From the NCBI GenBank assembly GCA_947587775.1, contig CANPYD010000057.1, positions 1 to 6,792 of the forward strand: a stretch of 6,792 bases of DNA, written 5' to 3'. Below, piece by piece: positions 1-5,510 of this stretch. The first letter of the stretch is position 1. Each line of letters begins with the position of its first letter. Below the pieces are notes generated by a model. That model was not told where the DNA came from. It worked only from the letters and a program-made list of their open reading frames with translations, and did not search any database. Made by a program: the position numbers and the translations under genes. The DNA is from an uncultured Clostridia bacterium. GTDB lineage: Bacteria; Bacillota; Clostridia; Christensenellales; Borkfalkiaceae.

Positions 1-41
1 CGCCCCGCCCGCATTTCTATTGTACTACTAAGGGCGGCACG
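1..41. repeat. Hairpin repeat unit A, copy 1
   Basis: This is the first of three related units at the left end. A 6-bp stem is formed by CCGCCC (5-10) and GGGCGG (32-37) around a 21-nt AT-richer loop. It matches copy 2 (109-149) with two mismatches in 41 positions, both in the loop. The unit may begin before the window. There is no T-run, so it does not look like an intrinsic terminator. Function unknown; it is probably a dispersed intergenic palindromic repeat. Confidence 0.7.
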
Positions 42-76
42 AGGAGCGTAAGCGACGAAGTAGGGCGACTCAATTT

Positions 77-92
77 GCCGAACCCCTTCGGC
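77..92. repeat. Small hairpin between repeat A copies
   Basis: A perfect 6-bp inverted repeat, GCCGAA-CCCC-TTCGGC, has a 4-nt loop. It lies in the spacer between repeat A copies 1 and 2. An outer pair, CGACG (53-57) with CGTCG (97-101), could extend it into a larger fold. Nothing suggests coding, and no T-run follows it on either strand. Confidence 0.5.
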
Positions 93-108
93 TTAACGTC
101 GTGACAAG

Positions 109-149
109 CGCCCCGCCCGCACTTCTATTGTGCTACTAAGGGCGGCACG
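109..149. repeat. Hairpin repeat unit A, copy 2
   Basis: This is a second copy of unit A, starting 108 bp after copy 1. The stem arms CCGCCC (113-118) and GGGCGG (140-145) are identical to those of copy 1. The two differences from copy 1 are both in the loop. It shares its last two bases with copy 3, so the two are directly adjacent. Confidence 0.7.
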
Positions 150-185
150 CCCCGTGCGCATTTTTATTACACTAAGCACGGCACG
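148..185. repeat. Hairpin repeat unit A, copy 3 (diverged, covarying stem)
   Basis: A shorter relative of unit A has stem arms CCGTGC (152-157) and GCACGG (176-181) around an 18-nt loop. Compared with copies 1 and 2, two base pairs of the stem are changed on both sides (C-G to T-A and C-G to G-C), so pairing is kept while sequence is lost. This argues that the hairpin itself is under selection, or was copied from a family in which it is. Confidence 0.65.
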
Positions 186-186
186 A

Positions 187-271
187 GCGGGCACCGCCCG
201 CGAAGTAGCGCCGCCCTTGGCGCGAAGTTACGCGGGATGCTACCCGCGTGAGACAGTACCCGCGCAGCGGG
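187..271. repeat. Cluster of three GC-rich hairpins
   Basis: Three perfect inverted repeats follow one another: GCGGGC-ACC-GCCCGC (187-201), 7-bp arms ACGCGGG/CCCGCGT with a 6-nt loop (230-249), and CCCGC-GCA-GCGGG (259-271). Open frames across this stretch are made of these palindromes and have no plausible ribosome site. I see no gene here. The cluster looks like accumulated or decayed intergenic repeats. Confidence 0.5.
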
Positions 272-306
272 GGATAGGGTTCTCGGAAACTCGGCGTCGG
301 GAAACC

Positions 307-358
307 CCTCAGTCACCTGCGGTGACAGCTCCCCTGAGAGGGGAGCCAAGGATGCCCA
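307..358. repeat. Double-hairpin tandem repeat B, copy 1
   Basis: This copy contains two consecutive stem-loops: TCACC-TGC-GGTGA (313-325) and GCTCCCCT-GAG-AGGGGAGC (328-346, 8-bp arms). The first 26 nt (307-332) recur exactly at 359-384, giving a 52-bp period. The second hairpin differs between copies, which suggests a modular unit with one constant and one variable stem. From memory, units of this style are common between genes of gut Clostridia; I could not check this by search. Confidence 0.7.
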
Positions 359-410
359 CCTCAGTCACCTGCGGTGACAGCTCCTCCTAAGGAGGCGCCA
401 AGGCAACCCC
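359..410. repeat. Double-hairpin tandem repeat B, copy 2
   Basis: The exact 26-nt core of copy 1 is followed by a different second stem, CCTCC-TAA-GGAGG (383-395), which can extend by two more pairs after one mismatch. The plan, a constant hairpin followed by a variable hairpin and a C-rich tail, is the same as in copy 1. Read on the opposite strand it resembles the repeat block at the far right end of the window. Confidence 0.7.
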
Positions 411-429
411 CACCTGAGCGCACCCCATT

Positions 430-448
430 TGGTACCCTACGGGAACCA
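430..448. repeat. Imperfect hairpin in intergenic DNA
   Basis: TGGTACCC and GGGAACCA form 8-bp arms with one mismatch and a TAC loop. It sits between repeat B and the long stem-loop at 513-576. The surrounding bases 411-512 have no convincing gene, and I see no other strong structure in them. Confidence 0.4.
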
Positions 449-512
449 TACTGTCCTGTGAAACAGAAAAGGGACGGCCGAATCGTAATTACAAGGCAGA
501 AGTCTTAACCCC

Positions 513-576
513 TCGCAAATTTCTTTCACCTTGATATGCCGCCCGCAGGGCACTCAAATCATAAAGAAATTTGCGA
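513..576. repeat. 64-bp long stem-loop with perfect 14-bp arms
   Basis: The arms TCGCAAATTTCTTT (513-526) and AAAGAAATTTGCGA (563-576) are perfect reverse complements. Inside them, TTGA/TCAA (531-534, 554-557) and TGCC/GGCA (537-540, 549-552) continue the stem past a small internal loop, leaving an 8-nt apical loop. The element lies one base beyond the rubredoxin terminator. It has no T-run of its own and no coding signal. It could be a MITE-like or REP-like insertion, or a structured RNA end; I cannot tell which. Confidence 0.7.
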
Positions 577-577
577 A

Positions 578-611
578 ACAAAACAAAAAAGCCCGAGCGT
601 ATCGCTCGGGC
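578..611 (-). terminator. Intrinsic terminator after the rubredoxin gene
   Basis: Read on the minus strand, a perfect 9-bp GC-rich stem (GCCCGAGCG/CGCTCGGGC, 591-611) with a 3-nt loop is followed at once by six T residues and a further T-rich stretch (578-590). It begins 17 nt past the rubredoxin stop codon. This is a textbook Rho-independent terminator. It marks the end of the fprA-rubredoxin transcript and possibly of the whole minus-strand gene series. Confidence 0.93.
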
Positions 612-627
612 AGCTGTCTGATCCATC

Positions 628-783
628 TTATTCTGCGGAAAATTCTTCTTTGCCGACGCCGCAGAGCGGGCAGGTGAAATCGTCGGGCACGTCCTCCCAC
701 TTGGTTCCGGGCGCAATGCCGTTGTCGGGATCCCCCGCGCTTTCGTCGTACTCATAGCCGCAAACATTGCAAATATACTTCAT
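628..783 (-). CDS. Rubredoxin (51 aa)
   Basis: This is a small cytoplasmic one-electron carrier with a single iron bound by four cysteines. The translated product has 51 residues, close to the usual 52-54. It carries the paired ligands C5-x2-C8 (CNVC) and C38-x2-C41 (CPLC) and the typical core Y10-E-Y-D, P19-D-N-G-I, P25-G-T, W29 and D35-F. An AGGAGG ribosome site lies in the 14-nt gap after the fprA stop, so the two genes are surely co-transcribed. In anaerobes rubredoxin passes electrons from an NADH:rubredoxin oxidoreductase to flavodiiron proteins. No such reductase is encoded in this window, so it must be elsewhere. A strong terminator follows. Identification is very secure; the pairing with FprA is inferred from adjacency and from known biochemistry of the families. 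Confidence 0.96.
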   Translation of the reverse strand: MKYICNVCGYEYDESAGDPDNGIAPGTKWEDVPDDFTCPLCGVGKEEFSAE

Positions 784-797
784 AGTTCTATCCTCCT

Positions 798-2003
798 TCA
801 ATTTTTATAGTCCACGGCGATTGCCGCCGCAAGAGCTTCGATTTTTTCCCGCGTCTCCCCTTTGACGGAAGAGAGCACCGTCACGGTTTCGCCGATCTTC
901 TCCATACCCTTCCATTCGGAAACCGTCTTTTCCATGAGCGATCCCGCCTGCGGCGACCACGAGCCGTTCTCCATGAGGGCGTACTTTCTCCCCTGAAAGT
1001 TATGCGCTTTGAGGTCGGAAAGCAGGTTCTCCATGCTGATAAAGAGCCCGTTGTTGTAAGTCGTGGCGGCGAAGATCAAATGCGAATAGCGGAACGCTTC
1101 GGAGAGGAGTTCGCTGACATGGGTCACCGAAACATCGTAGAGCTTGACGGGAACGCCCCGTTTTGCGATCTCCGTCCCAAGGATCTCCGCGGCGTTCTGC
1201 GTGTGCCCGTAGACGGACGCGTAGAAGAGGACGACGCCCCGCTCTTCGGGCAAATATTTGCTCCATATATCGTACTTTCCGAGATACCAACCGATGCTCT
1301 CCGCCGTCCTCCACACGGGACCGTGCAGGGGGCAGATCGTCTTGATATCCAGTCCCGCCGCCTTTTTCAAAACGGACTGTACCTGTACGCCGTATTTCCC
1401 GACGATGTTGAAATAATACCGTCTCGCATCGTCCAGAAAGTCCCGCTCAAAGGAGAGTTCGTCCGCAAAGATGCTGCCGCCGAGCGCCCCGAACGTCCCG
1501 AACGCGTCCGCAGAGAAGAGAATGCCGTCCTCGGGGATGAAGCTCATCATCACCTCGGGCCAGTGCACCATGGGCGCGAGGACGAAAGTGATGTTGCGGC
1601 TGCCGACGTTCAGCGTATCCCCCTCCTTGACGAGGCGGACGTTCTTCCCCGAGAAGGGGAAATAATTTTTGAGCATCATGGCGACCTTTTGATTGGTGAT
1701 CACCATGACCTCGGGGTATTTTTCGATCACTTTCAGAAAACTCGCCGAATGATCGGGCTCCATGTGATGGACGATGAGATAGTCGAGCTTTCTGCCGCCG
1801 AGCGCATACTCTAAATTCTCGAAGAACAGCTCGGAGACGGCAAGATCCACCGTGTCGAAGAGCACCGTCTTCTCATCGAGAAGAAGATAGGAATTGTAGC
1901 TGACCCCGCGGGGGATGGGAAAGGCGCTCTCGAAGAGGGCGAGCCGCCTGTCGCTCCCGCCGAGATAGTAGAGATTTTTTGTGACTTCAATGACATTCTG
2001 CAT
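798..2003 (-). CDS. fprA: Flavodiiron protein (FprA-type O2/NO reductase)
   Basis: This soluble enzyme reduces O2 to water (or NO to N2O) and protects anaerobes from oxidative or nitrosative stress. The 401-residue product has the two-domain family layout. The first ~250 residues are a metallo-beta-lactamase-like domain with the full diiron ligand set: H80-x-E82-x-D84-H85, H147, D166 and H227. Residues ~257-400 are a flavodoxin domain with an FMN-phosphate loop (Y261-A-S-V-Y-G-H-T) and the later T314-T-Y-N-N-G stretch. No C-terminal rubredoxin or flavin reductase domain is fused; the rubredoxin is a separate gene 14 nt downstream. I chose the ATG at 2003 (MQNVIEV) because the family starts there; an in-frame TTG at 2048 would add 15 non-family residues. 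A GGACGGA sequence 5' of the ATG is a modest ribosome site. Preferred substrate (O2 or NO) cannot be read from the sequence. Confidence 0.95.
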   Translation of the reverse strand: MQNVIEVTKNLYYLGGSDRRLALFESAFPIPRGVSYNSYLLLDEKTVLFDTVDLAVSELFFENLEYALGGRKLDYLIVHHMEPDHSASFLKVIEKYPEVMVITNQKVAMMLKNYFPFSGKNVRLVKEGDTLNVGSRNITFVLAPMVHWPEVMMSFIPEDGILFSADAFGTFGALGGSIFADELSFERDFLDDARRYYFNIVGKYGVQVQSVLKKAAGLDIKTICPLHGPVWRTAESIGWYLGKYDIWSKYLPEERGVVLFYASVYGHTQNAAEILGTEIAKRGVPVKLYDVSVTHVSELLSEAFRYSHLIFAATTYNNGLFISMENLLSDLKAHNFQGRKYALMENGSWSPQAGSLMEKTVSEWKGMEKIGETVTVLSSVKGETREKIEALAAAIAVDYKN

Positions 2004-2033
2004 AAGAAATTCCGTCCGAAAATTAAGTTTTAA

Positions 2034-2046
2034 GCACAGTGTGTGC
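2034..2046. promoter_or_regulatory. Palindrome upstream of fprA, possible operator
   Basis: GCACA-CAC-TGTGC, 5-bp arms around 3 nt, sits in the 81-nt gap between the methyltransferase stop and the fprA start. The surroundings are AT-rich compared with the rest of the window, as expected of a promoter region. A weak -35/-10 pair (TTGCAC, 17 nt, TAATTT, spanning 2020-2048) overlaps it. Its start point would fall inside the fprA ribosome site, so that exact promoter is doubtful. The site could bind a redox- or NO-sensing regulator, but I recognise no known operator. Confidence 0.3.
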
Positions 2047-2084
2047 AATTTTCCGTTTTTACGTTTGAATGCGCGATCGGCGTT

Positions 2085-3482
2085 TTACGCGCCCGCTTCC
2101 CCCCGCCGCACGAGCGCAACCAGCGTCTCGACATGGCGCGTCTGGGGGAACATGTCAAAGGGCTGCACAAGGGAGATCTCGTACATGGTACCCCCGTTTT
2201 CCGTCTTGACGAGCGATCCGTCCTCCGTTTCACGAAGAGAACCCGTCAAAAGTCCGAGATCGCGGGCGAGCGTCGAGGGGTCGCAGGAGACCATAACGAT
2301 TTTGCGGGGGGCATGTCTGAGAACCTCCCTCACGATCCCGCGGTCGATCCCCGCGCGGGGCGGGTCAAAGACGAGCACGGCGTCCCTCTCCTTCTCCAAG
2401 AGGGAAGGGAGAAGATCCTCCACCCTGCCGCAGAGATTCGTCATATTGGAAAGTCCGTTTTTCTTCTTTAAGCCGTCGGCGCAGGCGCTTGCCTCGGGGA
2501 CGATCTCGATCCCGTACGCCTGTTTGCACTTTTTGGCAAACATCGCGGTGAGCAGTCCGCCGCCCGCATAGCAATCGACGATGATGTCCTCTTCCGAGAC
2601 GAGAGAGACGGCCCTTTCGTACAATTTCGCACGCACGCCGTCGTTGACCTGCAAAAAAGTGGACGCGCCCGCCTCGTATGCGATGCCCTCCTCCGTCGCC
2701 TCGTAGGAGCCCTTCCAGCGGAGAAGCACGGGCGGTTCCTTCAAGACGACGTTGTCCCGCCCCGTATCCACGCTCAAAAAGAAGGAATATTCGGGGAAAA
2801 CCTGATCGAGGAGATAGTAAAAGTAATCGATTCCCTTGAGATCCCGCTCCGTCGAAACCAGCGTGATGAGAAATTTATTTTTGATCTCCCGCACGACGAT
2901 ATGGCGGATCTGCCCCCTGCAGGTCTCCTCGTCATAGCCGTCCAGCCCGCACTTTTCCATGAAGCGGTAGAGGGCGGAAATGAGCTCCTTCGACCATGCG
3001 GGATGAATGGGGCACTCATCCGTCCTGACGATGCGGTGGGTGCGCTCCGCATAGAACCCGATGGCGTTTTCCCCGTTCAGGACGCCCACGGGAAGCTGCA
3101 ATTTGTTGCGGTAGCCGTATTCCTTTTCGCTCCTCTCGCAGTTTTCCACCTTGACGTCGATCCCCGCGATCTTTTTGAGCGCGTTTTTGACGAGATCGGT
3201 CTTAAAACGGAGCTGGGAGCGATAGCGCATGTGTTGGAGACGGCAGCCGCCGCAGCGGTAAAACACGGGACACGCGGGGCGGACGCGGTCCTCGGCGGGG
3301 ATCAGAATCTCCTCCGCCTTTCCGTATGCGACGTTCCCCTTGACTTTGAGAACGCGGATCTCCGCCTTCTCCCCGGGAAGAAGATAGGGCACGAACACCG
3401 TAGTCCCGCCCTCGCTCACGATCCCCTCGCCGTTGGTGCCGAGAGAGACGGCATAGCCTTCAAAGACGTCGTTTTTCTGCAT
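2085..3482 (-). CDS. rlmD: 23S rRNA (uracil-5-)-methyltransferase, RlmD/TrmA family
   Basis: This enzyme uses SAM to make 5-methyluridine in RNA; family members of this type act on 23S rRNA (U1939, or U747 and U1939 in RlmCD). The 465-residue product shows an N-terminal TRAM RNA-binding domain (~1-60). The 4Fe-4S ligands are C71, C77, C80 and C157, with the same spacing pattern as E. coli RlmD (RumA). The SAM loop is D303-C-Y-A-G-G-G, and a D373-P-P-R-A-G motif follows. The catalytic nucleophile is C400 (S-C-D-P) and the proposed base is E452 in the final R-H-V-E-T-L. The ATG at 3482 is preceded by a good GGAGGT site and lies 3 nt after the membrane protein stop, indicating translational coupling. 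The target base (RlmD, RlmCD or a tRNA site) cannot be fixed from sequence alone; the family call is very secure. Confidence 0.94.
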   Translation of the reverse strand: MQKNDVFEGYAVSLGTNGEGIVSEGGTTVFVPYLLPGEKAEIRVLKVKGNVAYGKAEEILIPAEDRVRPACPVFYRCGGCRLQHMRYRSQLRFKTDLVKNALKKIAGIDVKVENCERSEKEYGYRNKLQLPVGVLNGENAIGFYAERTHRIVRTDECPIHPAWSKELISALYRFMEKCGLDGYDEETCRGQIRHIVVREIKNKFLITLVSTERDLKGIDYFYYLLDQVFPEYSFFLSVDTGRDNVVLKEPPVLLRWKGSYEATEEGIAYEAGASTFLQVNDGVRAKLYERAVSLVSEEDIIVDCYAGGGLLTAMFAKKCKQAYGIEIVPEASACADGLKKKNGLSNMTNLCGRVEDLLPSLLEKERDAVLVFDPPRAGIDRGIVREVLRHAPRKIVMVSCDPSTLARDLGLLTGSLRETEDGSLVKTENGGTMYEISLVQPFDMFPQTRHVETLVALVRRGEAGA

Positions 3483-3485
3483 GCT

Positions 3486-4037
3486 TTACCTCCGGATCCG
3501 TCTCACAAGGGAATTTACCGCGCGTTGGCAGTAGAAGATCAAATAGTCGTACACGGCAAAGAAAACAGTGCCGCCCAAAAAGAGCACGAGGAAGAAGTAT
3601 TTCTCCACATAGGGGTACCAGAACGTCTCGGTCAGCCCGAACACGGGGACAAAGACAAAGCGGAAACTCAGCCACATCGCGAGGTCGAACCACACCGCCT
3701 TCCCCGCTTCCACCGCCCAAAAGGCGATCTTGTTCCGCGCGAACCGCTTTTGAAGGTAGTTTGCGATGGGTTGGAGCCCGAAAAATACCGCAAAGGGAAT
3801 GAGATTGATGAAGTAAAATCCCGTAAAGAGAAAGGCGAGGAGGAGCGCTGCCACATAGCAGAGCGACGCACCCCACAGCTGATCCTTGGAAAGGGGCACC
3901 ATGATCGCGATCTCCGCCACAAGGATACATGCGATCAAAAGAATCCCGACATAGGAACCCAGCGTCAGCGCACCGGCTGCGACCGCGCAGGCGACGCCGG
4001 AGAGCGCGATCCCGAAAGCCTTCGATGTCCGTTTCAT
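3486..4037 (-). CDS. Small multi-pass membrane protein of unknown function
   Basis: I do not recognise this 183-residue protein with certainty. It is strongly hydrophobic, with about five to six membrane segments: roughly 7-25, 27-48, 54-75, 76-93, 104-133 (aromatic-rich) and 145-170. Positive residues cluster at the N-terminus (KRTSK), near 97-103 (QKRFARNK) and at the extreme C-terminus (RRIRR), suggesting these face the cytoplasm. It has no signal peptide cleavage motif, extracellular domain or catalytic motif that I can see. The size and six-helix look recall small substrate-binding (S) subunits of ECF transporters, but this is only a resemblance. The start at 4037 is chosen because it forms a 4-nt ATGA overlap with the J-like gene stop. 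An ATG at 4055 would add six residues inside that gene. The overlap suggests coupled synthesis with the Cys-rich J-like protein. Confidence 0.8.
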   Translation of the reverse strand: MKRTSKAFGIALSGVACAVAAGALTLGSYVGILLIACILVAEIAIMVPLSKDQLWGASLCYVAALLLAFLFTGFYFINLIPFAVFFGLQPIANYLQKRFARNKIAFWAVEAGKAVWFDLAMWLSFRFVFVPVFGLTETFWYPYVEKYFFLVLFLGGTVFFAVYDYLIFYCQRAVNSLVRRIRR

Positions 4038-4630
4038 CTGCAACAGTACATGCAATTACACAGACAGTTCATGCAAGCACAGGCGTTGCACAGATGGATA
4101 CATTCGTTGCCGCCCATCTGATCCTGCCCCGCGGCGGGATCGACGTTCGTATTGGGCGCCCCTCCCGTCTGCGTTTTATACTCCGCACGCGAAGAGAGCT
4201 TGTCGTAATCGGCGCGGTATTTTTGGTTGGAGGGATCCATCTGCATGGCGATCTCGAGCTGTTTCTTGCTCTCGTTCATCCAGTTTTTCCTATAATAGAC
4301 GACCGATTGCAGATAGTGCCATTCTGCGCTCCTCTCGTTGAAATTGTCGAGAAGGGACTGCGCCTTGCTGATATCCCCGCCGCGGATGGCTTCCTTTACA
4401 TTTTCAATTGCCGAAGCGTCCCCCGCGGAGCCCTTTTCCCGCCGCTCCTCGAGGATCTCCGCATAGGCGGCGTCTAATTTATTGAGCATGCGGGCGGCGT
4501 TCATACCTACTTCGCCGTCCTGCCATTTTTCCTCGCCGTACTGTTTTTTCAGACGCTCGTACGCTTCCTTGATCTCCTCGTCGGAAGCGCTTTCGGTCAG
4601 TCCCAGAAGCTCGTAATTTTCCTTGCTCAT
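4034..4630 (-). CDS. J-domain-like protein with TPR-like middle and Cys-rich tail
   Basis: The 198-residue product opens like a DnaJ J domain: Y6-E-L-L-G-L, S17-DEEIKEAY helix II, and a helix III ending L52-DAAYAEIL. The HPD tripeptide that activates DnaK ATPase is absent; at its place (32-34) the sequence reads GEE. It is therefore unlikely to be a normal DnaK co-chaperone. Residues ~74-140 look like tetratricopeptide-type helices (AIRGGDISKAQSLL, then WHYLQSVVYY, then a D-P-S-N turn). A Gly/Asn/Pro linker leads to a tail with nine cysteines in residues 177-197, the only cysteines in the protein. These could bind metal ions, carry acyl groups or form disulfides. The gene starts 4 nt after the DUF5685 stop, with GGAG inside the last codons of that gene, and overlaps the next gene by ATGA. 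Function unknown; a scaffold or membrane-associated adaptor is possible. Confidence 0.88.
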   Translation of the reverse strand: MSKENYELLGLTESASDEEIKEAYERLKKQYGEEKWQDGEVGMNAARMLNKLDAAYAEILEERREKGSAGDASAIENVKEAIRGGDISKAQSLLDNFNERSAEWHYLQSVVYYRKNWMNESKKQLEIAMQMDPSNQKYRADYDKLSSRAEYKTQTGGAPNTNVDPAAGQDQMGGNECIHLCNACACMNCLCNCMYCCR

Positions 4631-4634
4631 AGTT

Positions 4635-5510
4635 CTATTTTACTCCGTATTTGATCTTTTCTTGCGCCGTATTTTTAACTCCCCGCATGACGCGCTCCGT
4701 TTCCGCAGGGATCCCGCGGAGGATCACGTTGTCGGTGAGGTCGCGGTTGAAGGGGAATTCGATGTGCGAGAGGTGTTCCCGCAGGGCATAGAAGAGAGTG
4801 TCGAACAAAAAGCGCACCTCATCCCCCTTTTCTTTCATGAGATCCTGAAGGGACGCGCACCCGTAGGCGGCGACAAAGGGGTTGAAGCGTTTCTTTTTGC
4901 GGTCTTTGTCGTAATCGTCCAGTGCGTCGATGAGATAGACCCATTTGCCGAGGTGGTAGAAAAGTTCCCCCGTCGCCCCGGTCGCCTTGTCGCCCAAAAA
5001 GTGCTCCGAGAGGCGGCGCATCATCATCGCGGAGGGCTCCGCCGCACGGTCCACGGAGCATTCCCCCTTCTCCGTCTGCGCCTGTTCGCGCATGTAGCAT
5101 GCGACGATCTCCGTCATTTCGGGATAGCGCTTCTTCGCCCGCTTGTATCCCTTGCGGAACCACCGCCGCTTGATCCTGCCCCTGCCCGAATCCGCGATAT
5201 CGTCCGTGAGTTTGGAATAGACGAGCACGGTGTTGAGGGCGCCGAGCTCCTCGGTGAGGGGGTCGACGCAGGCGATCGGGCGCTTGCGGACGGTGTGCTC
5301 GAAGCAGTTCTGTTTTTCGATCCTGATATCCACTCCCGCGATGTTATGGACGAGCGCGGAGAGAAAGGTGACGTCGTATGTGAGCCCCAGCCGCGCGCGC
5401 TGCCCGCAGGATCTCCCGATCCCCTTGCACAGCCCGCAGTAGAGGGCGCGGTAGAGGGTGAGATCCTTGACGAGGAGAAAAGGCAGATCGTACCGAACGT
5501 AGCCGAACAT
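4635..5510 (-). CDS. DUF5685-family protein, possible isoprenoid-synthase-like fold
   Basis: The 291-residue product matches the pattern I associate with DUF5685 of Clostridia: M1-F-G-Y-V start, Y20-R-A-L-Y-C-G-L-C, L43-T-Y-D-V-T-F-L, and a late Y200-DKD...F209-N-P-F block. It appears mainly alpha-helical and soluble, without signal peptide. Cysteines C25, C28, C35, C69 and C81 could form a metal site. Two Asp-rich segments, D103-D-I-A-D107 and D198-D-Y-D-K-D203, resemble the paired diphosphate-binding motifs of squalene/phytoene synthase-type enzymes. In particular, L187-G, D199, D203 and R208 keep the spacing seen around the second motif of that superfamily. This is my inference from motif spacing, not an established function. 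The start at 5510 forms a TAATG overlap with trpS and has a strong AGGGGG ribosome site. Coupling to trpS points to steady housekeeping expression. Confidence 0.88.
   Translation of the reverse strand: MFGYVRYDLPFLLVKDLTLYRALYCGLCKGIGRSCGQRARLGLTYDVTFLSALVHNIAGVDIRIEKQNCFEHTVRKRPIACVDPLTEELGALNTVLVYSKLTDDIADSGRGRIKRRWFRKGYKRAKKRYPEMTEIVACYMREQAQTEKGECSVDRAAEPSAMMMRRLSEHFLGDKATGATGELFYHLGKWVYLIDALDDYDKDRKKKRFNPFVAAYGCASLQDLMKEKGDEVRFLFDTLFYALREHLSHIEFPFNRDLTDNVILRGIPAETERVMRGVKNTAQEKIKYGVK

Noticed and set aside
1..185. CRISPR array at the left end
   Set aside because: The repeat copies are unevenly spaced, directly adjacent in one case, diverged in stem sequence, and lack regular unique spacers or nearby cas genes.
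130..390. Possible small protein of 86 residues at the left end
   Set aside because: The frame is composed of palindromic repeats A and B, has no ribosome site, and the product is low-complexity and unlike any family I know.
489..767. Minus-strand frame of 92 codons overlapping the rubredoxin gene
   Set aside because: It overlaps the certain rubredoxin in another frame and reads through the terminator and the long stem-loop.
1002..1814. Plus-strand open frame of 270 codons opposite fprA
   Set aside because: It lies entirely inside fprA, which has every diiron ligand and a flavodoxin domain. The antisense product has no recognisable motif.
2004..2048. Longer fprA starting at a TTG at 2048
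   Set aside because: The added 15 residues do not fit the family start, and the TTG falls in the AT-rich probable control region. The ATG at 2003 gives the normal family length.
2079..2093. Terminator after the methyltransferase gene
   Set aside because: Only a short GGCG/CGCC pairing exists and it overlaps the end of the gene; no T-run follows on the minus strand, so read-through into fprA is possible.
2901..4121. Long plus-strand open frame (406 codons) opposite the methyltransferase and membrane protein genes
   Set aside because: It is a mirror of well-identified minus-strand genes with strong family motifs; its product shows no recognisable domain and it spans two gene boundaries. GC-rich codon use leaves such antisense frames open by chance.
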